This document shows, one piece after another, positions 27,241 through 34,834 of a stretch of 64,000 nt of DNA (the stretch's first letter is position 1; each line of letters opens with the position of its first letter). The stretch is from Pseudonocardiales bacterium. GTDB lineage: Bacteria; Actinomycetota; Actinomycetes; Mycobacteriales; Pseudonocardiaceae. The notes under the pieces were generated by a model. It was given only the letters and a program-made list of their open reading frames with translations. It ran no database searches and was not told where the DNA came from. Both the position numbers and the translations under genes were made by a program. The stretch is taken from assembly GCA_019241525.1 (NCBI GenBank), contig JAFAWY010000101.1, positions 62,001-126,000 on the forward strand, given 5' to 3'.

Positions 27241-28449
27241 CTAAGACGCTCGCGCGTCTGCTAGCGGGTGCAGCGTCGTGGCCTCTTCCAGGTGCATCTG
27301 GGCGATGCCGTGGATGAGATCGCCGACGCATAACGTACCGGCGCACCGACCGTCGGAATCCAGCACGACGATGTCGTCGTACCTGCGATACGCCACGCTG
27401 CTGCGCACCAGCTTGAGCGCGGCCATTGCGCTGGAATCGGCGTCGAGTACTCGCGGCTCGTCGCCGAGCCGGGCGGCCTCCCGCCGGGCGTAGAGCGCGT
27501 GACCGTAGGCCCCGCTAACCGCGAGCAGGAACCGGTTGCGGTCAAGCGTGCACCGTGGTTTGCCCTCGCTATCGATGAGCACGACGCCGCTGACCGTCGG
27601 CCGGTCGCTGAGGATCGTGCGGACATCTTCCCCGGTGGCCGAAAGCGGCAGCGTGACAGCTGGATGCATCAATTCGGTGATCTGTATGCCGGACCGGCCG
27701 CGGAGCGGGGGCGGGCAGACCGAGGCTTGGAAATCCGCGATGCCCGCGATCGGCAGGGTGGTCACCGGGCGGCGATGGGGTGGTCCCAGCAGGTTTCCCT
27801 GACCGATACCTACGCCGTATCGGCGTAGGGCAGCTACCTGTTCTGGACGTTCCACCCCTTCCGCGACCAGCTCCGCTCCGATGCGGGCAGCCAGGCGCAG
27901 CAGCGCCTCGACGATGGCCACGCGGCCGCTGTCTTGCGGCAGGCCCGCGACCACCTCGCGGTCCACCTTGATCAGATCCGGCTTGACGTCCGCGATCACT
28001 GTCAGTGAATGTTTTCCGGCGCCGACGCCATCCAGGGCGATGCAGTATCCCGCATCTCTCAGCTGGGCGAGCCCTGCCAGAAACAGCTCCCCCTGCAGCT
28101 CGGTGTGCGCCGGGTTGATTTCCAGCACCGTGTCGCGAGCCTCCCGCCCTGTGCCATGCAGCGCGCGGTGCAGCGGGGCAAGCGTCGGCGTTGCTGCGGC
28201 GACGGTGTCGGCTGTCAGGTTGAGGTGCAACGGCAACAGCGTTTCGTGGTCGGAAGAGCACTGCGCGGCGGCTACAGCCAGTGCTACATCGACTTGTTCG
28301 AGTTCTCCTGCGTGGGCGGCGGAACGTAACAATGACTGCGCATCACCGTGTGCCGGTCGGGCAAGCATTTCCATCGCCACTACGCCACCAGTATGCAGAT
28401 TGACCAGTGGCTGAAATGCGAACCGGATGTCCACCGATAATTCGGGCAC
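27241..28449 (-). CDS. EAL-domain protein with C-terminal CBS pair, EAL probably inactive
   Basis: 402 residues. The EAL fold covers about residues 8-250: FQPLVNLHTGGVVAMEMLARP (EML instead of EAL), LHLNLTADTV, DTVLEINPAHTEL, CIALDGVGAGKHSL (DDFGTG replaced by DGVGAG, so the second metal Asp is lost), DLIKVDREVV, ELVAEGVERPEQ and GVGIGQGNLLGPP. The C-terminal 150 residues read as two CBS motifs (TELMHPAVTLPLSATGEDVRTIL ... and DDIVVLDSDGRCAGTLCVGDLI). The likely role is a c-di-GMP or nucleotide sensor rather than a phosphodiesterase; partner unknown. GTG 28449 is used; GTG 28434 is an alternative. A perfect palindrome ends 2 bp upstream of the start. Confidence 0.88.
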   Translation of the reverse strand: MPELSVDIRFAFQPLVNLHTGGVVAMEMLARPAHGDAQSLLRSAAHAGELEQVDVALAVAAAQCSSDHETLLPLHLNLTADTVAAATPTLAPLHRALHGTGREARDTVLEINPAHTELQGELFLAGLAQLRDAGYCIALDGVGAGKHSLTVIADVKPDLIKVDREVVAGLPQDSGRVAIVEALLRLAARIGAELVAEGVERPEQVAALRRYGVGIGQGNLLGPPHRRPVTTLPIAGIADFQASVCPPPLRGRSGIQITELMHPAVTLPLSATGEDVRTILSDRPTVSGVVLIDSEGKPRCTLDRNRFLLAVSGAYGHALYARREAARLGDEPRVLDADSSAMAALKLVRSSVAYRRYDDIVVLDSDGRCAGTLCVGDLIHGIAQMHLEEATTLHPLADARAS

Positions 28450-28451
28450 GC

Positions 28452-28474
28452 CTGATAGTGCCTTGTACTATCAG
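28452..28474. promoter_or_regulatory. Palindromic operator-like site at EAL-CBS start
   Basis: CTGATAGT (28452-28459) and ACTATCAG (28467-28474) form a perfect 8-bp dyad with a 7-nt spacer (GCCTTGT). It sits immediately 5' of the EAL-CBS GTG, a place where a dimeric repressor would block transcription, or an RNA hairpin would mask initiation. No regulator gene adjoins it. Confidence 0.5.
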
Positions 28475-28777
28475 AACTGGGCAAACAATGGTACGCGTAT
28501 TCATATGGTGTTCATGCTTCTGTCCACTGCTGCTGGGTAAAAGTATCGAGAAGATCCAAGGGTTAGTACGGTTAATCACCGCTTGTGCGCGTTGAGCGAC
28601 AATGAATTGGCGTCGAAACACGCAAACTCGTGATCTTGCTGATGGATTGCTGCTGAGCCTGAAGTGGCGACCTCACCGGTGGGTTTGACCGCATGTACCG
28701 TCCGCATCGAACCAGGGCCGCCTGTCATCCGAACGTTTCTGGTAGGCCAACACTGGAGTGAGGATGGAGGGGCAGTG
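28475..28777. other. Gene-free region between EAL-CBS and DUF1059 genes
   Basis: About 300 bp, noticeably more A/T-rich than its surroundings (for example 28480-28585), between divergent genes. It presumably holds both promoters. A strong Shine-Dalgarno GGAGGGG lies just before the DUF1059 start. No RNA gene, repeat or convincing small ORF was recognised. Confidence 0.4.
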
Positions 28778-28948
28778 ATGTACCAGTTCCGATGTGGCCA
28801 CCAGGAGTGCTTCAGCCAGTACACGGCGTCCGACAAAGATGCTCTCATGCAGCAGGTAGAAGATCACCTCAAGGAGGCACACAACGTCGACAAAGCCACC
28901 GAGACCTTGATGAGTTACCTCGAACAGACCTGCGTGACGACCCGCTAA
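28778..28948 (+). CDS. DUF1059 small Cys/His protein
   Basis: 56-residue protein of the DUF1059 family: [35 protein letters not shown], with two Cys and two His (FRCGHQEC ... HLKEAH) in a zinc-finger-like arrangement. Length equals the family norm. ATG 28778 follows GGAGGGG at good spacing; the open frame extends upstream but without family similarity. Function is unknown. Its TAA overlaps the recQ stop on the other strand (3-bp tail-to-tail overlap). Confidence 0.85.
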   Translation: MYQFRCGHQECFSQYTASDKDALMQQVEDHLKEAHNVDKATETLMSYLEQTCVTTR

Positions 28949-30780
28949 GCGGTAAGGATGGCGAGGATCTGCTGCCCGTACTTGGCTAGTTTGTTCTCGC
29001 CGACACCGCTCACCGTGGCCAGTTCGGCCAGGCTGGCGGGTGACTCTGCGGCGATCTGGCGCAGCGTCGCGTCATGGAAGATCACGTAGGCGGGGACACC
29101 CTGTTCCTTGGCGGTGGCGGCGCGCCAAGCGCGGAGTTGATCGAACACGGGCACTGCCTCGGTCGGCAGGTTCACCGGCGTGGCAGAGCGAGTCTTCGCA
29201 GCCTTTACTGTTCGCGCTGGGCGTTCGGGTTCACGACGCAATAGGACTCGCCGTTGTCGGCTGAGCACCTGGCTACTGGATTCGGTGAGCACCAGCGTGC
29301 CGTAGTCACCTTCGACCGTGAGCAGCCCCTGGGCCAGGAGCTGGCGCACCACTCCGCGCCATTCGCCTTCGCGTAATTCGGTGCCGATACCGAAGACGGT
29401 CAACGATTGGTGACCGAACTGAACGACTTTCGGTGTCTGTTTACCGAGCAGAATGTCGATCACCTGACCTGCGCCGAAGCGCTGGCGGCGCTCGCGGTCG
29501 AGCCGGAATACCGTGGAAAGCAGTTTCTGCGCCGCAATCGTGCCGTCCCACGATTGTGGTGGCCACAGGCACGTGTCGCAGTTGCCGCACGGGCTGGCCT
29601 GCTGGCCAAAGTAGGCCAGCATCTGTGCCCGGCGGCACTCGACGGTCTCGCAGAGCGCCAGCATGGCGTCAAGATGGGTGGTCAGACGGCGCCGGTGCGC
29701 GTCATTCCCTTCAGAGCTGTCGATCAGCTTGCGGTGCTGCACGATGTCCGCCAGACCGTAGGCCAACCAGGCCGTGGCGGGTAGCCCGTCCCGGCCCGCC
29801 CGGCCGGTTTCCTGGTAATACCCCTCGACTGACTTGGGTAAATCCAGGTGCGCGACAAAGCGCACGTCGGGCTTGTCGATTCCCATGCCGAACGCAATGG
29901 TGGCCACCACGACCAAGCCGTCTTCGCGCAAAAAGCGCGCCTGGTTTGCCGTGCGGGTGCGTGTGTCCAGCCCTGCGTGATACGGCAAAGCGTCGATACC
30001 GTTATCGATGAGGAACTGCGCGATTTTTTCCACCGATGCCCGCGTGAGGCAATAGACGATCCCCGCGTCGCCGGGGTGCTCGGTGCGCAGCAATTCCAGG
30101 AGCTGCCGTTTCGGCTCGGTCTTGGACACGATCCGGTACTGGATGTTCGGGCGGTCGAAGCTGGCCACGAAATGCCGGGCGTCGGCGAGGTTCAACCGGG
30201 CCGCGATCTCGGCGTGCGTCGCCTTGGTGGCAGTCGCGGTCAGCGCGATCCGGGGCACGGTGGGCCATCGCTGGTGCAACGCGGACAAGGTTAGGTAGTC
30301 GGGACGGAAGTCGTGCCCCCACTGAGACACGCAGTGCGCTTCATCGATGGCGAACAACGAGATCGTGCCCCGGTCCAGCAGGGTGCCTGTCGATTCGACG
30401 CGCAGGCGTTCCGGAGCCAGGTACAGCAGGTCCAGCTTGCCTGCCAAGAAAGCAGATTCTACTTCCCGGCGTTGCAAGGGATCTTGTGTCGAGTTGAGGA
30501 AGCCGGCCCGTACGCCGACGGCGCGCAGTGCATCTACTTGGTCTTGCATCAAAGCGATCAACGGTGAGATGACGACGCCGACGCCGGGGCGCAGCAGCGC
30601 GGGAACTTGGTAGCACAGCGACTTTCCGCCACCGGTGGGCATGAGCACAAGTGCATCGCCACCGGCGATAACGTGGTCGATGATGTCCTTCTGGGTGCCC
30701 CGAAACGAGTCATAGCCGAAGACCCGGCGCAGCACGTCGAGTGCATCGCTGAAGTCAAAACCGGTTGCACTGACCGCCAT
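28945..30780 (-). CDS. recQ: ATP-dependent DNA helicase RecQ
   Basis: 611-residue 3'-5' superfamily 2 helicase of recombination repair. Motif [19 protein letters not shown], motif Ia/Ib [14 protein letters not shown], motif [22 protein letters not shown], motif [10 protein letters not shown], and motifs IV-VI ([64 protein letters not shown]). The RQC zinc site has four Cys ([27 protein letters not shown]), and the HRDC domain ends the chain ([29 protein letters not shown]). ATG 30780 gives a normal N-terminus; the frame runs to 30918 but looks non-family. Confidence 0.97.
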   Translation of the reverse strand: MAVSATGFDFSDALDVLRRVFGYDSFRGTQKDIIDHVIAGGDALVLMPTGGGKSLCYQVPALLRPGVGVVISPLIALMQDQVDALRAVGVRAGFLNSTQDPLQRREVESAFLAGKLDLLYLAPERLRVESTGTLLDRGTISLFAIDEAHCVSQWGHDFRPDYLTLSALHQRWPTVPRIALTATATKATHAEIAARLNLADARHFVASFDRPNIQYRIVSKTEPKRQLLELLRTEHPGDAGIVYCLTRASVEKIAQFLIDNGIDALPYHAGLDTRTRTANQARFLREDGLVVVATIAFGMGIDKPDVRFVAHLDLPKSVEGYYQETGRAGRDGLPATAWLAYGLADIVQHRKLIDSSEGNDAHRRRLTTHLDAMLALCETVECRRAQMLAYFGQQASPCGNCDTCLWPPQSWDGTIAAQKLLSTVFRLDRERRQRFGAGQVIDILLGKQTPKVVQFGHQSLTVFGIGTELREGEWRGVVRQLLAQGLLTVEGDYGTLVLTESSSQVLSRQRRVLLRREPERPARTVKAAKTRSATPVNLPTEAVPVFDQLRAWRAATAKEQGVPAYVIFHDATLRQIAAESPASLAELATVSGVGENKLAKYGQQILAILTA

Positions 30781-30894
30781 TTCGGCGATCCTATGACCGG
30801 GATTGTCGACGATGACACCGCCACGCAGTCCAGCACCCCGAGCGCGCGTGCCATGACCCGAGGTTTCATCGCAACGCGCGGGCAGGAGATTTGC
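30781..30894. promoter_or_regulatory. Divergent recQ / FAD-oxidoreductase promoter region
   Basis: 114 bp between the two starts. A GGCAGGAG Shine-Dalgarno lies before ATG 30895. I cannot place promoter boxes with confidence. An ATG at 30853 would extend the FAD protein by 14 residues without family support. Confidence 0.35.
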
Positions 30895-32295
30895 ATGCCG
30901 CCGCAAGCCCGTGACCACGCGGTGGTTCTGGGCGCGAGTATGGCCGGATTACTGGCCGCTCGGGTGCTTGCCGATGGCTACCGCAAGGTCACCGTCATCG
31001 ATCGGGATACTTTGCCCGGCATCGGGATGCACCGCCGGGGTGTGCCGCACGGTCGCCATCATCATGCGCTGCAATCTGGCGGCTGCGCGGCGCTTGAAAA
31101 GCTATTCCCCGGTCTCATTGCCCAGGCTGCGCAGGCCGGCGCCGGTGTGGGAGACATGTTGCGGCACTGTCGCTGGCTGCCGTGCGGTCACCGGCTGCGG
31201 CAGGCCGACGGTGGCGTGCCAGGCCTGATCGCCAGCCGGCCATTCCTGGAGGGCCAGGTTCGAGCCCGAGTGCAAGCGCTGCCGGGGGTGACGTTTATAG
31301 AAGGCGCCCGCATCACAGGCCTGGACACCACAGCTGGGCGCAGGGTCACCGGCGTGCACCTGCGTGACCAGGTCGGAGATCACGCGCAGCTGGCGGCCGA
31401 TCTCGTGGTGGACGCGACTGGCCGTGGCTCGCGGACACCGGCCTGGTTGGCCGAGTGGGGCTACCAGCCACCAGACGAAGAACGGATACAGATCGGGCTG
31501 GGTGCTGCCACCCGCACGTACCGGCTACGCCCTGGCGCCCTCGGCCCGGATGCAATGATTCATATCGGTCATACGCCGGACAATCCTCGAATCGGCGTGC
31601 TGGGCATGCTCGAGGATGGCCGACACATGCTCACCCTCGCCGGCATCCTCGGTCATCATCCACCGACCGACCCGGTCGGCTTCGAGACCTTCGCGGCCAG
31701 CCTGCCCTTCGGGGACATCTCGCACGCGCTCGCGGGGGCGCAGCCCCTGGATGACCCGGTCGCCTTCCGGTTTCCGGCTGCGGTGCGCCGTCGTTATGAG
31801 AATCTGCAGCAATTCCCGGATGGCCTGCTGGTACTGGGTGACGCCGTGTGCTCGTTCAATCCGATCTACGGGCAAGGCATGACCGTGGCCGCCAACCAGG
31901 CGCTGGCGTTACGGCGGCTGCTCGACCAGCGCGGGCAACCCGACGCGGGTCGTTATTTTCGAGCGATCGCAAAGATCATCAATCCTGCATGGGACTTTGC
32001 CGTGAGCGGGGACCTGGCGTTGCCCGACATACCGGGTACACGTTCCCTCAAGGTCCGGATAGCCAACGCCTACTTGCCTCGGCTGCTCGCCGCTGCCAGC
32101 TTCGACGTCACCCTGAGCATCGCATACATCCGCGTTGTGGGGTTGCTTGATCGGCCGTTGGGCTTACTGCGACCGGACCGGATGTTGCGCATATGGTGGA
32201 TCACCAGGCGAAAAGCCAACATCGCGACTGTGCACACCCGTGTCAATTACACTCCGGATGCCACAACTCGGCGGGAGGTATCGCCATGGCATTAA
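30895..32295 (+). CDS. FAD-dependent oxidoreductase/monooxygenase
   Basis: 466-residue flavoprotein of the aromatic-hydroxylase/geranylgeranyl-reductase superfamily. The N-terminal dinucleotide fold is [20 protein letters not shown] (about 7-26) with [11 protein letters not shown] closing the FAD site; [17 protein letters not shown] is the His-rich loop of related epoxidases; [16 protein letters not shown] is the second FAD motif; the third is [22 protein letters not shown] (GD plus P, about residue 317). The C-terminal segment is hydrophobic and basic and may touch the membrane. Substrate unknown. It overlaps the next gene by 10 bp, forming a cassette with a small ferredoxin-like protein and a DyP peroxidase. 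Confidence 0.85.
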   Translation: MPPQARDHAVVLGASMAGLLAARVLADGYRKVTVIDRDTLPGIGMHRRGVPHGRHHHALQSGGCAALEKLFPGLIAQAAQAGAGVGDMLRHCRWLPCGHRLRQADGGVPGLIASRPFLEGQVRARVQALPGVTFIEGARITGLDTTAGRRVTGVHLRDQVGDHAQLAADLVVDATGRGSRTPAWLAEWGYQPPDEERIQIGLGAATRTYRLRPGALGPDAMIHIGHTPDNPRIGVLGMLEDGRHMLTLAGILGHHPPTDPVGFETFAASLPFGDISHALAGAQPLDDPVAFRFPAAVRRRYENLQQFPDGLLVLGDAVCSFNPIYGQGMTVAANQALALRRLLDQRGQPDAGRYFRAIAKIINPAWDFAVSGDLALPDIPGTRSLKVRIANAYLPRLLAAASFDVTLSIAYIRVVGLLDRPLGLLRPDRMLRIWWITRRKANIATVHTRVNYTPDATTRREVSPWH

Positions 32296-32741
32296 GTCTG
32301 AACTTCACTGCCCCACTTAAGCAGGATCCGGAGTCACAGGAACGCTTGCGGCAGTTGACGGCGGTATTCGCCGACCAGGTTCAGCCAGAGATCGATGCTG
32401 CGCTGGCCAAATCGGAGCTGGTTCACTTCGCCCGCATCCTGATCATCGACAACAAGTACCTTCAGGTGCTGACCGAGTTCGACGGCGATCCCATGGCGTA
32501 CACGGAGTTTTTCCGCACCGCGCTGCCAACGGTTTTCGAGCAGATCTTCTCCTTGGTAGAGGGCGCCCCGCCGTGGCCGGAGATCAACAATCCCAATGGC
32601 TTTTACGAGTATACCCACTCGCTCAATCTCAAGGCTCTGGGCGAGTCAGTGGATACCGGTTATGACCACGGCTACCTGTTCTCGGCGTTCGGTGATACGA
32701 CGGTCCGGGAGATCAAAGAAAAAATTGGTTCGATCCTCTGA
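32286..32741 (+). CDS. Small peroxidase-associated ferredoxin-like protein
   Basis: 151-residue cytosolic protein, no signal or membrane segment. VHFARILIIDNKYLQVLTEFDGDPMAYTEFF and GYLFSAFGDTTVREIKEKIG resemble, from memory, a domain found with or fused to DyP-type peroxidases, in which a FARxxxxDxxxLxxxxxFDG strand-helix pattern recurs; DyP enzymes themselves consist of two ferredoxin-like folds. It lacks heme ligands. ATG 32286 has GGGAGG at ideal spacing and overlaps the FAD gene stop by 10 bp. A role as accessory or substrate-handling partner of the following peroxidase is inferred from context. Confidence 0.7.
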   Translation: MALSLNFTAPLKQDPESQERLRQLTAVFADQVQPEIDAALAKSELVHFARILIIDNKYLQVLTEFDGDPMAYTEFFRTALPTVFEQIFSLVEGAPPWPEINNPNGFYEYTHSLNLKALGESVDTGYDHGYLFSAFGDTTVREIKEKIGSIL

Positions 32742-32750
32742 GGTATAACG

Positions 32751-34115
32751 ATGAAGGTCGACTTCAGCGAGGTGCAGGGCATCATCCGGACCTGCCGGCG
32801 GGTGACCTCTCGTCACCTGATTTTCCGTTTCGATTCCGGTAGAGGCGCTCGCGCATTCATCCGCGAGCTCGCCGAGCGGATTACTATGGCCGATGGGGAC
32901 CCAAATAGCGCACCCGATCCACTGCTTAACGTCGGCATGACCTTCAACGGGCTGCAGGCGTTGGAAGTGGATCAAGCGATGTTGGGCGAGTTCGACGCGG
33001 TCTTCAGACTCGGGCCACCTACCGTCAAGATGGCACTGGGCGACGTCCCGGGCAGTCGCAGCGACCCGGCGAATTGGTGGGAGAATCGATTCGCCACTGA
33101 CGACGTGCACTGCCTCGTGCATCTGTACGCACAATCAGACGACGCTGCTGCGGACGCGGTGCAGGCAGTGCGCCAGCTCGCCGATTCCACCGGGGTTACC
33201 GAGCTGATCCCGCGCCGCGATGGCACAATCCTGTCCGGGCGCTGGTTCGCTGTACGGAAGATGCATTTCGGTTACACCGACGGGATCTCTCAGCCTGACA
33301 TTTTCTGGGATGATGAAACGCCGCCACGCTCGCCCGAGCAGATCGACTTCCGTAACTTCCTGCTGGGTTACTCGACCGACAAGTACGCGTCCGCCCCGTC
33401 AAGCGGTGCGGCCGCGGACTTCGCCCGGAACAGCACCTACGGGTTGTTTCGATGGATCTACCAGGATGTGGCGGCGTTCAACCAGTTTCTTGCCGTCCAG
33501 GGCCCGGAGCTTTTTCCGGAACTTCCAGCCGCCGACGCCGAGGAACTGCTCGCGGCCAAGATGATGGGTCGCTGGCGCGATGGCACGCCACTAGTGCTGT
33601 CTCCTGAGCGCCCGGATCCGCAGCTCGCCAAGAGCAATGATTTCAATTACGCGATCGGAGATCCGGACGGTCAGCGATGCCCGTTCTCTGCTCATATCCG
33701 GATTGTGAACCCGCGGGACACCCCGCTGGACCCGGTCGTCGTCGAGGGGGTTCCCCGGGTTCTGCGATGCGGTATGCCCTATGGCGCACCGCTGCAGGGA
33801 ACCACAGACGATGGGGCCGACCGGGGACTTGTCGGCATGTTCTTATGCGCAGATTTGCGCAAGGTGGTCCACTCGCTGACGAGTTGGGTGATGCGAAATG
33901 ACTTCAGCCCCGTCTATAACGCCAACCGCCGGGTGCAGGATCCCTTATTTGGCAACCGGGCCATGCCCGGCACCAGGGCTGAGTTCTCCATACCCCGGGT
34001 AGGCGGGGAAGTGACGGTCAAAAGCCTGCCGGATTTCGTGCACACGAAGGGTACGGCGTTCCTGTTTTATCCCGGAAAGACCGCACTGATCGGCTTATCA
34101 CAAGGGGCCGGGTGA
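32751..34115 (+). CDS. DyP-type heme peroxidase
   Basis: 454-residue dye-decolorising-type peroxidase. The GXXDG distal motif is GYTDGISQPD (about residues 174-183) with the catalytic Asp; the proximal heme His is in RCPFSAHIRIVNPRDT (about H315); the chain ends GTAFLFYPGKTALIGLSQG. No Tat signal is visible, so it is cytosolic or encapsulated; no encapsulin gene is nearby and the C-terminal tail is not an obvious cargo-loading peptide. It is longer than class A/B enzymes, closer to class C/D-type. It starts 9 bp after the small ferredoxin-like gene; together with the FAD oxidoreductase this is a compact redox cassette. Confidence 0.92.
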   Translation: MKVDFSEVQGIIRTCRRVTSRHLIFRFDSGRGARAFIRELAERITMADGDPNSAPDPLLNVGMTFNGLQALEVDQAMLGEFDAVFRLGPPTVKMALGDVPGSRSDPANWWENRFATDDVHCLVHLYAQSDDAAADAVQAVRQLADSTGVTELIPRRDGTILSGRWFAVRKMHFGYTDGISQPDIFWDDETPPRSPEQIDFRNFLLGYSTDKYASAPSSGAAADFARNSTYGLFRWIYQDVAAFNQFLAVQGPELFPELPAADAEELLAAKMMGRWRDGTPLVLSPERPDPQLAKSNDFNYAIGDPDGQRCPFSAHIRIVNPRDTPLDPVVVEGVPRVLRCGMPYGAPLQGTTDDGADRGLVGMFLCADLRKVVHSLTSWVMRNDFSPVYNANRRVQDPLFGNRAMPGTRAEFSIPRVGGEVTVKSLPDFVHTKGTAFLFYPGKTALIGLSQGAG

Positions 34116-34123
34116 CGGTGCCT

Positions 34124-34723
34124 TCAGGCGATGTCCAAGCCCAGTTCCTGTTCGCAAAGCCGATCCCGCAACTGCCGTAAGGCTCGCGCCCGGGTGGGCC
34201 CGATCCCGCCGGGCGGGATCCCGGCGGTCCGGGCGACCTCGGCGTAGGAGCGGGGGTGGTCGGTGAACAGCATCCGCAGCAGCATCTGCCGACGAGGTGG
34301 TAACTCGGCGACGAGCCTCCGTAACGTCTGCACGGTATCCGCATCGATAACGTGCTGTTCTGGACCCACCGCGGGATCGGCCACGGTGTCCGGAGTGATG
34401 TCGACCAAGCCGGGCGCCGGTTTGGCCTGGCGCAGGATATGCAGGCATTCGCGCCGGGCAGTGGTCGCCAGCCAGCCGCCGAGTCGTTCGGGGAATTGGA
34501 TCCGGTGGGTGTTCTCGGCCAGCCGCAGCCAGGTCATCTGTACTGCATCGAGCGCATCGGCCTCCTGCAGCCGGAAAGACCGGACGGTCGTTGCGACCAG
34601 TTTGCCGTACCGGCGGACGATCTCGTCCCAGGCCGCGGCATCCCCCCGACGGATCCTCTCCAAGAGGCAAGCAACACTGTCTGGGGCGTCGGCGGGCGCG
34701 TAGCGCATGGTGGCGGTGGTCAT
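34124..34723 (-). CDS. ECF-type sigma-70 factor
   Basis: 199-residue RNA polymerase sigma factor. Region 2: WDEIVRRYGKLVATTVRSFRLQEADALDAVQMTWLRLAENTHRIQFPERLGGWLATTARRECL; region 4: LPPRRQMLLRMLFTDHPRSYAEVARTAGIPPGGIGPTRARALRQLRDRL. ATG 34723 has GGGAG upstream; an extension to 34756 is possible. No anti-sigma gene is adjacent. It lies 111 bp downstream of the SARP-NTPase-TPR regulator on the same strand and converges on the DyP gene with 8 bp between, so it may be transcribed with the large regulator. Confidence 0.92.
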   Translation of the reverse strand: MTTATMRYAPADAPDSVACLLERIRRGDAAAWDEIVRRYGKLVATTVRSFRLQEADALDAVQMTWLRLAENTHRIQFPERLGGWLATTARRECLHILRQAKPAPGLVDITPDTVADPAVGPEQHVIDADTVQTLRRLVAELPPRRQMLLRMLFTDHPRSYAEVARTAGIPPGGIGPTRARALRQLRDRLCEQELGLDIA

Positions 34724-34834
34724 TGGGCGCTCCCTGGGTGCTCGGGGTACACCCACGGTGCGGCACCGGGCTTGGACCTGGATTGGAGCTGTGTTGGAGC
34801 GCCGGCGAACGCGTCCAGCGTGGACCGAGGTCGG

